From Hortaea werneckii (Eukaryota > Ascomycota > Dothideomycetes > Mycosphaerellales > Teratosphaeriaceae), in assembly GCA_037044905.1 (NCBI GenBank), contig JBAOKB010000147.1:62001-126000 (forward strand): DNA of 64,000 nucleotides, in the 5' to 3' direction. Below, piece by piece: positions 31,843 to 44,021 of this stretch. The first letter of the stretch is position 1. Each line of letters opens with the position of its first letter. A model generated the notes under the pieces. That model was not told where the DNA came from. It did no database searches and saw only the letters and a program-made list of their open reading frames with translations. The position numbers were made by a program, and so were the translations under genes.

Positions 31843-33840
31843 ATGAACTGCCCCTCCCGCACCGATCCCGAACTCCCCGACGAGTACAACCAGAATCCCA
31901 GCGCCCTCGCCGGTGACACGACCACCCGTAGCGACCTGAATCGCATCGCCAATGCCCGTCTCCAGCGCGACCACCGCTTACGCAAGGACGATGCCAACGT
32001 CGAGACCCTCTCAATGGATAACCAGGGCAGTACCATGACTGTCGAAGCCAACCGCACGCGGAAACGGGCAGGCGGAAGTGGGTCAGGGTACGGAGGAGGC
32101 CATCATCTCGGTGAGGAGATGGTGGGTGAGACCTTGGGCTCTGGACCACACACCTTCGCGCACACGCAGCAGCAGAAGACCGGCAAGCATAGACACAGGG
32201 CTCTCGCTTTCAGCAGCAGCGGCACCGATCCTGCCCGTCCGGACCCCAACCTACCATGGTGGCGTCGTACCATTCGCAAGACGGCCCTGGTCTTGATGAA
32301 GTACTCCAAATTCGTCGGGCCCGGCTTCATGATCTCCGTCGCTTATATTGACCCGGGTAACTACTCGACCGACGTCGCGGCCGGAGCTTCATACCGTTTC
32401 AAATTGCTCTTCATGATCCTCCTCTCCAACATCTTTGCCATCTTCCTGCAGTCCCTCTGCATCAAGTTGGGCACTGTCACAGGCCTCAATCTTGCCGAGA
32501 TGTGCCGCGCCGAGTTTCCCAGATGGCTGAACTATTTTCTGTATATCTTTGCCGAAGCTGCCATCATCGCCACGGATATCGCCGAAGTCATTGGCACAGC
32601 CATCGCATTAAACTTGCTTTCTGGAGGCAAAATCCCGCTAGTGGCTGGATGCGCAATCAGCATTGCAGATGTACTGTTTATTCTGCTGTTCTACCGTCCC
32701 AACCAAGGAAGCATGCGTGCCCTGAGACTATTTGAGACATTCGTGGCGTTTCTTGTCATTGGAGTTGTCGTGTGTTTCTGCTGGCAATTAAGCAAGATCG
32801 AAGGGGTCAGCGTACGAGAGGTCTTTCGAGGCTACGCACCAAGCTCAGCTTTAGTCGAAGGCAAAGCCCTGTACCAAGCCTGTGGCATTCTCGGCGCGAC
32901 CGTCATGCCTCACTCTCTCTATCTCGGCTCCGGCATCATCCAGGCCCGCCTCAAAGACTTTGATGCCCATCACCCGGAAAACCTGCGCCTCTCGGACCCG
33001 CCATCAACCCGCCACAGTGCCAGCGCCTCCGCGTCCCATCCCACCGACCCTCCTCCCAACGAAACCCAAGACGACGACACCCTCTCGACCTTCTCCACCG
33101 AAAAGTACCGCCCAACCATCTACGCCATCAAATCCTGCATGTCCTACTCCATCGCCGAACTAGCCATCTCCCTTTCACCTTCGCCCTATTCGTGAACTCC
33201 TCCATCCTGATCGTAGCCGGCGCGAGCCTCTCCACCATCAGCGGCGCCTCAGACGCCACCCTGTTCGGGATCTACCACCTCCTAGCCCACTCCCTGGCGC
33301 CCGCAGCAGGCACCGTCTTCGCCCTCGCCCTCCTCCTCTCCGGCATCAGCGCCGGAATCGTCTGCACCATCGCCGGCCAAATGGTCAGCGAAGGCCAATT
33401 ATCTCTACGTATGCGACCCTGGCAGCGTCGGCTCCTGACCCGTTCGATCTCCGTTATCCCCTCTATCATCGTCGCGGCCGCCGCGGGGAAGGAAGGGATT
33501 AATAAGGCGTTGAACGGGAGCCAGTTTGCGCTTTCGGTTATTCTGCCCTTTGTCAGTGCGCCGTTGATTTGGTTCACGAGTCGGGAGAAGTTCATGACGG
33601 TTCGCACGGGGGTGAATCCGGAGGTTGTTGGGGAGGAATTCTCCTCGGGGTCAGCGGGGTGGAGAAGGTCATGAAGGTGTAGGAGGGGAGTTGGGGGTTG
33701 TGGAAGGTGGCGGGACGAGTGAGGGTGTAGTGCAGATGAAGAATCATTGGGTCACGATCGGGTTTGCGCTCGTGGTCTGGTTGTTGATCTGTATTATGAA
33801 TGTTGCTTCGCTGGTTCTGGCTGGGTTAGGGGTTGAGTGA
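31843..33840 (+). CDS. NRAMP divalent metal transporter (Smf type), frame broken
   Basis: Smf/NRAMP proteins bring Mn2+, Fe2+ and other divalent metals across a membrane with protons. The long hydrophilic N terminus (about 140 residues) is followed by transmembrane segments. The metal-binding motif DPGNYSTD lies in the first helix and VMPHSLYLGS in helix six. The frame from 31843 ends early at 33195 in LAISL. Adding one base after 33173 restores LFTFALFVNSSILIVAG, the expected helix. Two further one-base losses between 33640 and 33710 would join the second frame to the end, VQMKNHWVTIGFALVVW, and the terminal LVLAGLGVE stop at 33838-33840. No GT-AG intron fits these points. The full protein would have about 666 residues. 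A hydrophilic loop between helices six and seven is long, as in fungal Smf proteins. Confidence 0.88.
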
Positions 33841-36800
33841 GGAAGACGATAGGCAGTGGTGACACTGGCTTTTCCTCCCGTCTTCTTATCGAGTAAGAAG
33901 GCAGATGGAGATGGGATTGGAGGATGGGAATTCCTACGAGTTTCCAGTTCTCGCCGATTTGTTTCGTAGTGGACGATCTGGGTGAAGGGGATGGTCAATC
34001 AGCAGTGTGAGACGCACAGCCTGGGCGATGCCGACTCCGGTTTGGGCAAGGGCTAGATTCACGTAGTTTACCGCCCAGGGCAACTCATGGCTGTCCCGCG
34101 ATGCATGCCCTTCCCAACCATGGGAGCTTGTCAAGTCGATTGTGCGTCAAGAAAATCGGGAGCTGAGGCCGTGCTGGGGGGCCAAGATGGACTTTACCCA
34201 CTCAAAAAATCATGTATATACATGAGCGAAACCCCTTTTCGGGAGGGAAAAGTTTCAAAGACCTAGATACTGTGTATATACTTGGCGATATGTATTCTTT
34301 CAATTTCTCGAATGCGAGACCACAATATAGGCACAGTAGATAAGAGCAGCGAAGTGAAAAATGAAGAAAGGAAGCGAAATCGGCCAACTGTCGAGGTGTG
34401 TTGCAACTCAAGATTTTGCCGCTTTCATATGTAAGATGAACAGAATCTGTCTCAATCACCTGCGCGCCTCGGACCAATCTACAGGTTGGAGAACGAGGCT
34501 CTAAGGAGGAACAGGGCGCGAAACCGGCAGAACGAATTGGCGATGGGGACTTTGTGGACAGGCAGGATGGAAGCAGGACTGAGGGGACGTAGAATTGACG
34601 AAAACGGGATAGGCAGCCCCACAACGCAGGCCCGGAGTTACCCAGAGACGTGGCTCTGCTGCATTATTCCTCTCGCGGGCTGAAAAGGTCACCGTGAAGC
34701 AGGAAAAGCCAGTGCGTTTCACTCGCGTGGCACCTGCACAAGGATCAGATGGGAGGTTCGATGAACCAGTTCCTTTTGGTCGTTCCCTCCTTTCCCAAAT
34801 GCAGCCTCCTTCCTGCCCCCCTGGAATTCCGCCCGTTCGGAAAGGCGAGAGGGAGGAAAGATGGGGTTAGCGTTTTAGAAAGCCAGCAGGGAAGGGGGGG
34901 AAAAGGAGGTGGTGGTGATATAGAGAATCTGCAGAAATGCTGGTGTATAGAACCCATCTCCCACATCTCGAGAACCCAGGTCCCCACATCGAGATGCAGA
35001 TAAAGACAAGCAAGCACAAAAAAGCCGTGAGATTACAGGAACCGGGCTGCTGGGTCTTGTCCACAGTATCTAGCTTTTTTCTCCCTTCAATATCGGAGAA
35101 AAAGGGAATGTAGGGCTAGCTACTATAGCTGCTAGTGGAAAGGAAAAAATTTAGTAGGCGAGAGAGAGGGGCAGGTTATAGTGGACTTTCTGTTATCGGA
35201 ATTCTGGAGTCCTCTATTTCCCTTCCCCCCTCTCTCCGTCTCTACTATTGCACAGCTATTGCATGAACGCGGGCTGGATGGTAGAAAGGTTGGTGCAAGA
35301 GGGCGAATGAACGGGAATTTGGGGGGTTTGGACGTTAGCCGGTGCTGGACAGTTGAGGTCGTTGGAGAGAAACGTTGTGGTAGGACAGTTGGGCGCAGTG
35401 GCTAGTTACTCGCGTAGGACGTTGCGACGTTGCGGTCGATCTTGATGATTGATATCACAATGCTCGAACAACCTTTTCCCCTTCCTTCGTTCAGTACAAG
35501 GAGAACGTGAGTTTGGCGACCTTATACTATGACCGGCGATAATAATGAAGATAAATTGTGGTGGATGCAAGAAGAGGGGTCAGTTTTTGCCCATCTCCTG
35601 TACGAACGTTTGATTGCATGTGGGCTGGGGGGGATTATGTTGATGCGTATTATTGGGCTAGAAGGGGTAGGTCAGAGTGGCTAAAGGAACGAGAAGGAAA
35701 ATTCCCTGCACGCACTCAAACGACAGGCTGCCATGTTCGAGCGACGTGACAAGCGCGTCCAATGGAATGTCAAACGATTGAGAGTGTCAGGTTGTCAGTG
35801 GTCAAGATGAATGTTCTATTCTGATTCGCATGAAAGTCGGAGCTGGGCCATCCCCGCGGTGCGCGTTCGGCGATATGTATCCTGCACGGCCCCGCCGTCT
35901 AGAAGCCCCGCTAGCGCGAAACGGGGGAGGCCAGAGGCGCATGTAGAAGCACAGCCACACCTTCTCTCGCGCTTCTCTCCTCCCCACCGTCTCGTCTTGT
36001 CATCAGCCTCCATCATTCGTCCACTCACAGCCATTATACGCCGGCGACGTCCGACTCTAGCGGAGGATATAGACGTGGCGTGCAGGTGCAGAAAGTCAGC
36101 GCAGAAGCGGTGATCATGATGATGATCTGGCCGTTCACCGCGCCCACCCCCCCAGGAAATATGGATGCGCCCGATGAGAAGGCTGGCTTGGCTGGCAGAG
36201 GTACGCACGCTCGCCCGCTGGGCTTGAGCGACGACGATCCTCACCCAGCGTCTTCCTTGCAACTGGACTCGCTGGAGCGTCCAGCGCATGGCAGTGTCCC
36301 CAGCATGCATCATCAGGTGGCGAGTCCTTCTCCATAAGTGAGACACGTATTATTGTCGAGCCCCGCAGCCTCCCAGGGCCAGCCAGGACGGTCGGTCTAC
36401 TTTTTAGATGAAGCCGGTCGTCGCATCCATCCAGTGTTTTCGATGCAACTAGCTAGTAGACTTCCTCTGACCAGTATTGTTTCTCACTTACGAACTACGA
36501 AACCCGCTACACGACCAGACTTAGTCGTGAACGAATTTGGTGCTTGTCGCACGAGACTACCGACTTCAAAGCGCTTCTGCCATACCGGACACGCCTCCAT
36601 CAGGCGCGCGGCATTCTTTGTCTTGAAGCCAGGGTTAGCTTTGAGCTCACCTTGCAGCGAGTGGCATTTTTGGTGCCAAAGCCGATCCCGCCATCGTCGT
36701 GGTGGTTGACCGAGTCTATAATTTGCTGCGACACGACAGCGCTACGGACGAAACGAAGCTTTGATTGCGCCCGTCGTTGAGAGGCGCGCCAAAGGCCGTT

Positions 36801-37980
36801 CATCTCGTGCATTCAGCGTAGCGCGGCAACAGAGTCGCGTGCAGTGCGCTATCCAGCACATCTGAAACACCTCTCAGGCTTTCCACACGCGTTTCTGACC
36901 CTTGTTCGTCTGGCTCGTCTGGTTCCGCTACTGCAGGGTGTTTTAGCTTGGGGTACCCGCTGATCTGGAGACCCAATCACCGACCCGGAAGCTTAGTGGG
37001 GCCCTGCCTCTAGGAACGCTCCACCTTCACCTTCATTGCAGACGAACTCCTTGGGCCACTGCCTTACCTCCGGGAGGTATCTGCTTAGCACCCCGACCTA
37101 TTGCGGGCGGGTACTGTAGTAGTACGGCGAGTAAGAAGGGGGGCGCCAACTGCGCACGAGTCCAATATATACTCACCTGCCCGCCGCACGACACCTGATC
37201 ATCCTGCTGTCCTAGCAGAATCAACCATCCCACCGGCATCTATCTCTCCTCTGGACAGGCGACTACTACTAATCCTTAACCCCCACCATCCACACCTTCC
37301 AACCCTCCACGCTACCAGGGTCACGCAGGACGCCACCTCTGCACCTCACGCCTCCTCAGGAACGGTGAAAACGCCTTGGTACTTCGCCGGTACCACACTC
37401 GATCGAGAGAGTACAGTATTGCGTGTCTTTTAGTGACCGCCGCCTCTCGCAATCAATACATTCTGGTTCTACTTCTCCGCCGGCCGGAAAAGTCGTCGCA
37501 GACAACCACATCAAAAGTCAATCGTTTTTTTTAAACCTTGCTTCCGCAGCGCAAGTGGAAGAAAGTCATCTTGTGCACCTGCTGCTGCAAAGCTCACGAG
37601 CTACACCGTCATTTCACCAAAAAGTTTGAGGATCGACACCTCGGCACGCCGACATCGCCCTCTATTAATCTTGGTCACTTGAGCACTGCAAGGCAGCAGC
37701 TCCATCGGCTTCTAATACTGCTATTCTATTGTCTTACCGACGATTGTCCTCTCGTTGACCCTTGGATCCGTCCAGAAAGCCTATTGTTGGCCTATTCACA
37801 CGCCTTTCGCCAGTCCGAACTCGCTTGCTATTGTCAACGAGATCAATAGAAGGCACTGGACGACGCTTCATATATCGATCTCTTTCAGAAGAGATCTTGT
37901 TCAGGCACATCTTAAATAACTCAACAGCCACTCCACCCTTTGATCGGTCAGCCAAACAGACCATCTACAACACCACAGCC
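33841..37980. other. Long stretch without recognised genes, including the cyclin leader
   Basis: This 4.1 kb stretch holds no open frame with family features on either strand. The right third (about 36.9-37.98 kb) is rich in pyrimidine tracts and is probably the promoter and long leader of the cyclin gene. A T-rich run with a following CAG at 37525-37549 resembles an intron end within the leader. The left part is the NRAMP 3' side. A non-coding transcript cannot be excluded from sequence alone. Confidence 0.4.
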
Positions 37981-39168
37981 ATGGAGTACTGCACTTCCGC
38001 TTCCGATCAGAACGCCGCTGCTCTGGATCACTTCATCTATCTCCCTGTCTCGCAGGACATGGTCGCATATCTTGCACAGAAGGCATCACAGGTCATCCGC
38101 TGCGAAGGCCAACCCGAAACCAACACTCAACTTCCACCTACACCACCAACAACGCCACCCCACTCCTCTGCCCAGGGCTACTTCGATCCTCAGCTCCCGT
38201 CGTTGGAGCTCTTCATCACAACTCTGGTCCAGCGCTCCCACGTGCAGGTGCCAACCCTCATGACGTCGCTTGTCTACCTGGCCCGGTTACAACGACGTCT
38301 GCCGCCAGTTGCAAAGGGTATGCGGTGTACAGCACATCGTATTTTCCTTGCAGCACTCATCCTTGCGGCCAAGAACCTTAACGACTCCTCTCCCAAGAAC
38401 AAGCACTGGGCAAGCTACACCACCGTCCGCGGTTACGAGCATTTTAGCTTCAGCGTGACTGAGGTCAACCTGATGGAGAAGCAGCTCCTTGGTCTCCTTG
38501 ACTGGGACTTGAGGGTGACTGAAGAGGATCTTTATACTCACCTTGAGCCATTCCTTGCGCCGATCAGACTATGGCAAGCTCGCCAGGTCGAAAAGCAGCG
38601 AATGCGCGAAGAGATGGCTGCGCTGGAGCAACAGCGTCGCATGGAGATCGTGGCTGAGCAACACAGGCGGCAAGCCATGGAAGCGGCGCAGTACTATGAC
38701 TCACCACGCTCCTACATCGAACACTACGCCTACCAATCAGCATACAGCTCCCACGCCACCGGCTCCTCAGGCTCGGTCTCCCGCACACCATCCCTCTCGC
38801 CACCCACCCGCAGCCAGTCCTCCGCCTCCCACTCCTCCCCGGAATCCTACGACTCCTCCCCTTCCAGCATCGCCTCCTCGTACATCGACCCGATGTGCGA
38901 AGACATGCCCGTCCAAGTCCAACAGCAACATTGCGGCACCCACCCCGACATCCCCTCCTCTGCCGCCGTGGTCCAGATCCCCCCGCCCGCGGTCAAGCAA
39001 TCCATGATCTACCAGCCGCACGACCTCATGCTCGCCCCTCAGCAGGTCTATGACCAGCCACAGCCACAGCCACAGCAGCCCGCGAAGAAACAGAAGATCG
39101 GGGGTGGGATCCTGAGCCGGTTCTTGCCTACTATGACCCGGTCTCAACTTACGGGACCGCTGTATTAA
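37981..39168 (+). CDS. PCL-type cyclin (Pho85-cyclin family)
   Basis: Cyclins of the Pcl1/Pcl2 group activate the CDK Pho85 and act in G1 progression, polarity and nutrient signalling. From the ATG at 37981 the protein has 395 residues with no intron. The cyclin box lies at about residues 60-190. It includes VQRSHVQVPTLMTSLVYLAR, MRCTAHRIFLAALILAAKNL and NLMEKQLLGLLDWDLRVTEEDL, the layout typical of Pcl1-like cyclins. After the box comes a Gln/Arg-rich helix, then a long Ser/Pro-rich tail that could carry degradation signals. The frame is open upstream to an ATG at 37762, but that extension is Arg/Ser-rich without family support, and the conserved part fits the 37981 start. Confidence 0.9.
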   Translation: MEYCTSASDQNAAALDHFIYLPVSQDMVAYLAQKASQVIRCEGQPETNTQLPPTPPTTPPHSSAQGYFDPQLPSLELFITTLVQRSHVQVPTLMTSLVYLARLQRRLPPVAKGMRCTAHRIFLAALILAAKNLNDSSPKNKHWASYTTVRGYEHFSFSVTEVNLMEKQLLGLLDWDLRVTEEDLYTHLEPFLAPIRLWQARQVEKQRMREEMAALEQQRRMEIVAEQHRRQAMEAAQYYDSPRSYIEHYAYQSAYSSHATGSSGSVSRTPSLSPPTRSQSSASHSSPESYDSSPSSIASSYIDPMCEDMPVQVQQQHCGTHPDIPSSAAVVQIPPPAVKQSMIYQPHDLMLAPQQVYDQPQPQPQQPAKKQKIGGGILSRFLPTMTRSQLTGPLY

Positions 39169-40379
39169 GTACGGGCGTGGGATGTGATACGTCCATTCTT
39201 TTGGTTATACGAAATTTCCTCTTTTTTTAACGACTTTTTGGAAGTCCGGGGGTCTTGGTAGATGGGATGCACATGAGGGTCGGTGGTGGAATTGTTTTTG
39301 CTCAGGCTGGGACTTTTGAGCAAGCAAGGAGGGTCGACGGAAGGGATGAGAGAAGGGTGGCGTTGGAGGGGGGTGGCATTGGAAGCGATGTTAGAGCATG
39401 GGGAGGGAGGAGGAGCACAGTTCCAAGCATTCTATACTATTTTGCATTGCGGTCGGCGTTTTTTTCTTTCCTTGCATGAGAGGGGGCGGGGGTTAGTATT
39501 TAGAGATTATGATGATGAAATCGATGAATTAATGAAAGCATTCTTTTGATTTCGAACGAACAAGAGAAACATGGTTCAAGGCTCCGAAAAGACTTCTGCT
39601 TTTTCATTTGCTTATTCTACCCTTTCTTCTCGTCCTTTTTCTTCCTTCTCAACCTTTCACCTTCTACTTGCATTTTCTCTATCTTGCCTGTCTAGCTCGG
39701 GAGTATCTGTCTACCCATCTCCCCATGCGCCTCCTTACCTACCCACTTCGCTCGTCTGTCTGCCTGCCCGATCTTATCGGCCCGTCTACCCCTCCCATCT
39801 ATCTCCACCGTCCCGTTCGCCCATCTGTCTAGCCGACAGCTTACTTGCCCATGTGCCTTACGGATCACAGCTCCTTCGGCCCCAGCCCCCAGCAGGCACC
39901 ATGGGGAAGGAGGAAAGGAAGGAAGGGCCGACGTAGGCTTCCGGGAAGCAAATCCGTGCCTTCTTTCGCTCCTTTGGGGGGGTTTCTTTGATCCGACCCC
40001 TCCTCGCCTTGTCCCTCATCTCTGGATAGAAAGTGCAGCTGTCCATACAATCCGCCCTACCTCCCCTCCAAAAGGGACGGAGGACGATGAAGTTCCATTA
40101 GCCATTGAGCTGCCGACTGCCCGGCACCGGAAAGGAGGGAAAATCGAGCCTCTTCCACCCACCATCGTTGGGGAGAAGGACACCGTTATTCAGCCTGAAC
40201 TGCTTTGCATACCTACGCCCTCCTCATCGTCGGAGTTCCGAAGCAAGGAGAAGCGGGGCTCAAGAGGGTAGCCGGCCGTGCAAGAGGAATCGTTCGAGGA
40301 GTCACGGGAGAGTATCCCTCCACCCTACCCCTTCACTCCTACTTCGCTGTGCGGCACCAAGCTTGGTCACGACAATGCT
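39169..40379. other. Intergenic between convergent cyclin and NCS6 genes
   Basis: The 1.2 kb between convergent genes contains a strongly pyrimidine-rich tract on the plus strand (about 39600-39850). The open frames in it are low-complexity translations without family features. It likely contains two 3' untranslated regions. Confidence 0.4.
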
Positions 40380-41807
40380 TCAGCCGACTTCGATCCCCGT
40401 CTTCGGCCGGGCTTTATTCAGTCCCTCCAGCAGGACACAGGCTTTACAGATGGCCTGCGAGGAGAGGTAGCCGCAGCGCTCGCAGTGGCCTAGTTTTTGT
40501 TTTGGGGGTTGGGACGGTGGTAGTGGGGTCGAGGTGTCGATGTCTTTAGTTTGCTTGCGTGATGCATTCTTCGTCCGGATGGGGACTGCGGTGATGTTTT
40601 GGACTTCGGTTGCTGGGAAGTGGGGGTGTTGATGCGTGGTGTGAGAGTTGCTTTCGTGGCCGGTCAAGGCTGCGGTTGGTGGACCGGACTTCTCGTTTTG
40701 GGGAGGCGATCGTCCGTTGACTTTGGTGGTGGGGATCTTGATCTCGGTTTCCGTGCCATCTTGTTCTGCCCGCTCATCTTGTAATAATTTCTTTTCCATC
40801 TCTGCCATCTCTCCGCCGGCTTCCTGTCCATTGCTACTCCCACATCCACCCTCGGCTTGCTCGTCGTCGATCTGTCGCGGAGCAGGCTTAGACGAAGCTT
40901 TCCCACCACATGCACCTTTGCAGTTACCGTCGGCATCTGGCACCAGCTTTGCCATATCGATCCCAGATCGGATAATGTCCAAGATACTCTCTGGTCTAAT
41001 GCGTTCGAGATTCTTAATGAGTGTGCGTGCGGAGCCTCTGAAGGCTTCAGGACTGTAGATGCATTCGGTGCTGAAGTAGTCAAGCTTCTTGTAGTGCGCA
41101 TACATGACTATCTCCTTCTCGTAAGCATACATAAGCGGCTTACTACGCTTGACGTCGGTAAAAGTCACGCCTCCCTGCGCACTTTCCGCGCTCCGCTTCG
41201 CCTGGGAAGGAGTCGAAGTGACAATATTCGTTGAGCGGCTCAATCGGGGCAGATCGCCCCGTAGGAGGTTCATCAGGATCGTTTCGCTCGCGTCGTCCGC
41301 ATTATGGCCCGTCACAACATGTCCGACGCCCAACATCGCCGCGCCACGATCAAGCGCCTGCCGTCGGAAGACACCGCAGTACGTGCAATTGCCCTTTTTC
41401 CCGATCTGCGCCACCACCTGATCCATCGACCATCCGTATAACTCCGCATAGCTGACAATCTTCAACGGAAGCCCATACTGCTCACTATGCCTCTTCACCG
41501 CCTCCAGACTATGATCCCGATATCCCGTGATCCCCTCGTCGACGGAAAGCAACACCAGATCCAATCCCCACTCATGTCTATCGTTTAACGTCTTCAGGAC
41601 CGAAGCAAGCACGGTACTGTCTTTGCCTCCCGAAGCACCAATCGCGACCTTCTCGCCCGGGTGGAAGAGTTTGGCGTCGGTGACTGTGGCGGCGACTTCG
41701 CGCTCGAAAATGTCGATGAAGCAGGGCGCGCAGATGCGGGCGTGGTTCTTCGGCCGGAGGATCTGCGCCCGGGCTTCCTGGCAGATCTCACATTGGCGGG
41801 GCGGCAT
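40380..41807 (-). CDS. NCS6: Cytoplasmic tRNA 2-thiolation protein 1 (Ncs6/Ctu1)
   Basis: Together with Ncs2 this enzyme thiolates the wobble uridine of tRNAs for Lys, Glu and Gln, with sulfur from the Urm1 pathway, in the cytosol. It is one intronless frame of 475 residues. Visible are two N-terminal Cys pairs (Cys6/Cys9 and Cys26/Cys29), the PP-loop ATP site ASGGKDST (SGGKDS at 59-64), and NCTYCGVFRR and GHNADDASETILMN. The C terminus has a second zinc-type motif, CERCGYLSSQAICKAC. A linker of about 150 Ser/Thr/Pro/Lys-rich residues lies between the catalytic part and the final zinc motif, which makes this protein longer than yeast Ncs6 (359). Confidence 0.95.
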   Translation of the reverse strand: MPPRQCEICQEARAQILRPKNHARICAPCFIDIFEREVAATVTDAKLFHPGEKVAIGASGGKDSTVLASVLKTLNDRHEWGLDLVLLSVDEGITGYRDHSLEAVKRHSEQYGLPLKIVSYAELYGWSMDQVVAQIGKKGNCTYCGVFRRQALDRGAAMLGVGHVVTGHNADDASETILMNLLRGDLPRLSRSTNIVTSTPSQAKRSAESAQGGVTFTDVKRSKPLMYAYEKEIVMYAHYKKLDYFSTECIYSPEAFRGSARTLIKNLERIRPESILDIIRSGIDMAKLVPDADGNCKGACGGKASSKPAPRQIDDEQAEGGCGSSNGQEAGGEMAEMEKKLLQDERAEQDGTETEIKIPTTKVNGRSPPQNEKSGPPTAALTGHESNSHTTHQHPHFPATEVQNITAVPIRTKNASRKQTKDIDTSTPLPPSQPPKQKLGHCERCGYLSSQAICKACVLLEGLNKARPKTGIEVG

Positions 41808-42249
41808 CGCTCAGGGTAGTGGAGAAGTTGTCCTCTATTGAAGAGGAGGAAATATTTGTCGCTCCACGGCGGGTTGGAGGGGTATCTTCGATCATATCTT
41901 ATCGGGGATGACTAAGGATTGACTAAGCAGTTGATCACGGCGGCGAGGAGCTTGAAGACACATCAGAGGCAGACGAGTACGTACGATCAGTATTACTGCT
42001 CTATAGCTAGGTAGTTGGGCAGAGGGGCAGATGCAATGGATAGGAAAAGAAATTAAAGGACCCCAATAGACGCAAAGTAAGTTCGACAAACATTTTAAGC
42101 AGGTCACAATGAGAGAGCGAGTTTAGGCCCAAAGACCACTGTTTGATAAATTGAAAAGCGGAGATTGTCCTTGCTGCTGCTGCTGCCACTACACTGAAGG
42201 TTGCTGCTCATTCGTGGATATTCTGTTGACTCTACTGCAAATTGAGATT
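41808..42249. other. Intergenic: NCS6 promoter and MFS 3' end
   Basis: The 442 bases between two minus-strand genes should hold the NCS6 promoter (left) and the 3' side of the transporter (right). Nothing else was recognised. Confidence 0.45.
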
Positions 42250-44021
42250 CTAGTAAACATACCGGAATCCCGGTGCTCTCTGCTCCCCTTCGCCATCCTC
42301 CTCAGCTCCCTCCTGCTCGGCCCGTTCCAACTTCTTATTCTCCCACTGATGCAACCATCTCAAGACAAGTGCCAGCAGGCCCACACACAGACTGATCGCC
42401 GCATTCGCGCTTCCACCAGGAACGTACTGCGGAGCCGCGGCAGCATTGTACATGTAGCTACCGTAGATGGAAGAGCAATTGCCGATCATGTTGGCAATAG
42501 CAATGCTGGCACTGCGCTTGACCAGCGGACGGGGGAAGGAGTTCGCAATCCACGGTACCACGATGGTGAAAGCCGAGACTGCGCCACATGGCATGAGAAA
42601 CATGGCGAAGTATCGAGCTCCTAATGTGGTAGAACCCGTCACGATGGCATTGCCAATCGCGGCAACTACCATGAGGCAGAAGATGTGTATTGATCGATCG
42701 CCAGTCTTGGAAGCGGTCCAGTTGACGCATACAGAGGTCAGGAACGCTGCGAACCATACTGCTAGAGGTCAGCGTGGGGATTTCCTTGAGCCATGACGAC
42801 GTCAGAATGACTTACCAGGTACAGTGAGTAGCAAAGTTACAATGTTTCCATACCCTAAAGTCTCCACGATGGAGGGGAAGAAGTACTGGAACGTTTGACT
42901 GAGCAGGCAGATATGCTGGAGAAGCACAAAAAGGTAGAGCCTATAGTCCGCCAGAGCCAATTTGATACCCGCCCAGATGGACCGCGAGTGGCGCTCGTCA
43001 GCCTCGTTGATATCGGCGAGGAGGCGCCATGCTGCGAAGGCCTTCTCCTCGTCGCTGAGCCATCGGGTAGTCGCAGGGTAATCCGGTAAGAAGACTGTAG
43101 CGGTGAGAGCGACGAAGATGGTAATGACGCCTTCGACGATGAACTAGAGTGATTGGTTAGACAAAGGAAATCTGTGCCTGGCTGATCTGAAACTTACCAG
43201 CCATCGCCATCCCTCAAGGCCCATGTTGCCATCAAGATTGCCGAGGATGCCCGCAGCGATGAGCCCTCCGAACATATTGGCCAGCGCACTACCGGAATAG
43301 AACCAGGCGATTCTTCGCGTCAATTCTGCTCGAGTATACCAAGACGACATCTAGAACACAGAAGCAGAAAGTTAGAATCATTCCTACATCCGCACAACTT
43401 TTGGTAGTCAAACTCACCAGGAACACGGCGCCAGGGAAGAAAGGCGCCTCGACGAATCCCAGGAAGAACCGGACGACGACCAAATCGGCAAACTTGTGCG
43501 TTGCGGCATTGCAGGTCGATACCACGCCCCAAATGCAGACACAAGTCCCCAGGTAAATCGATGGACGGACCCGCGTGATGATCATATTCGATGGCAATTG
43601 CATAAGCAGATAACCAACCTAACGAGAGAAAAAGTCAGTCCAACGTCTCCCTTCCCAAAAAGTCTCGCCGTCCAGCGAAAGAGAGAAAATCCTGGCTTAC
43701 GAAGAAGATACTAGTCGCGAGATTGAAATCAGTCCCCGTCATGCCCAGGTCGGCTTCCAAACCCCCTTCCCGGGCTTGACTGAGATTACTCCGATCGAGA
43801 AAGTTGAGGAGATACATGATAATCAAGAAAGGGAGCAGATGCATGTCCACCTTGCGGAGGAGCTGTTTCTCCTTGAAAGCCACCCATTCCTCATCCCGAG
43901 CACGGAAGTCCTGGAAGAAGACATCTTGGGCCTGGTCGCCCGGGGCGAGGGTGGTTTTGGGTTTGTCGAAGGACGTCCGGAGTTCGTACTGTTCGGTAGT
44001 GTTTTTGCTAACGTCTGCCAT
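42250..44021 (-). CDS. MFS transporter, anion:cation symporter family (allantoate/nicotinate-permease-like)
   Basis: This family carries small organic anions such as allantoate, nicotinate, pantothenate or sugar acids with protons across the plasma membrane. Five exons are supported: 44021-43701, 43618-43418, 43350-43198, 43143-42816 and 42758-42250. All introns are GT-AG of 54-82 nt, giving 503 residues in frame. The start has a cytosolic N terminus and then DMHLLPFLIIMYLLNFLDRSN, the family's first helix. GMTGTDFNLATSIFFVGYLL and the MFS-type RFFLGFVEAPFFPGAVFL segment follow. The second half includes FAMFLMPCGAVSAFTIVVPW. Twelve helices are expected. The transporter lies next to a hydrolase and an SDR gene, which hints at a small catabolic group, but the substrate is unknown. 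Confidence 0.92.
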
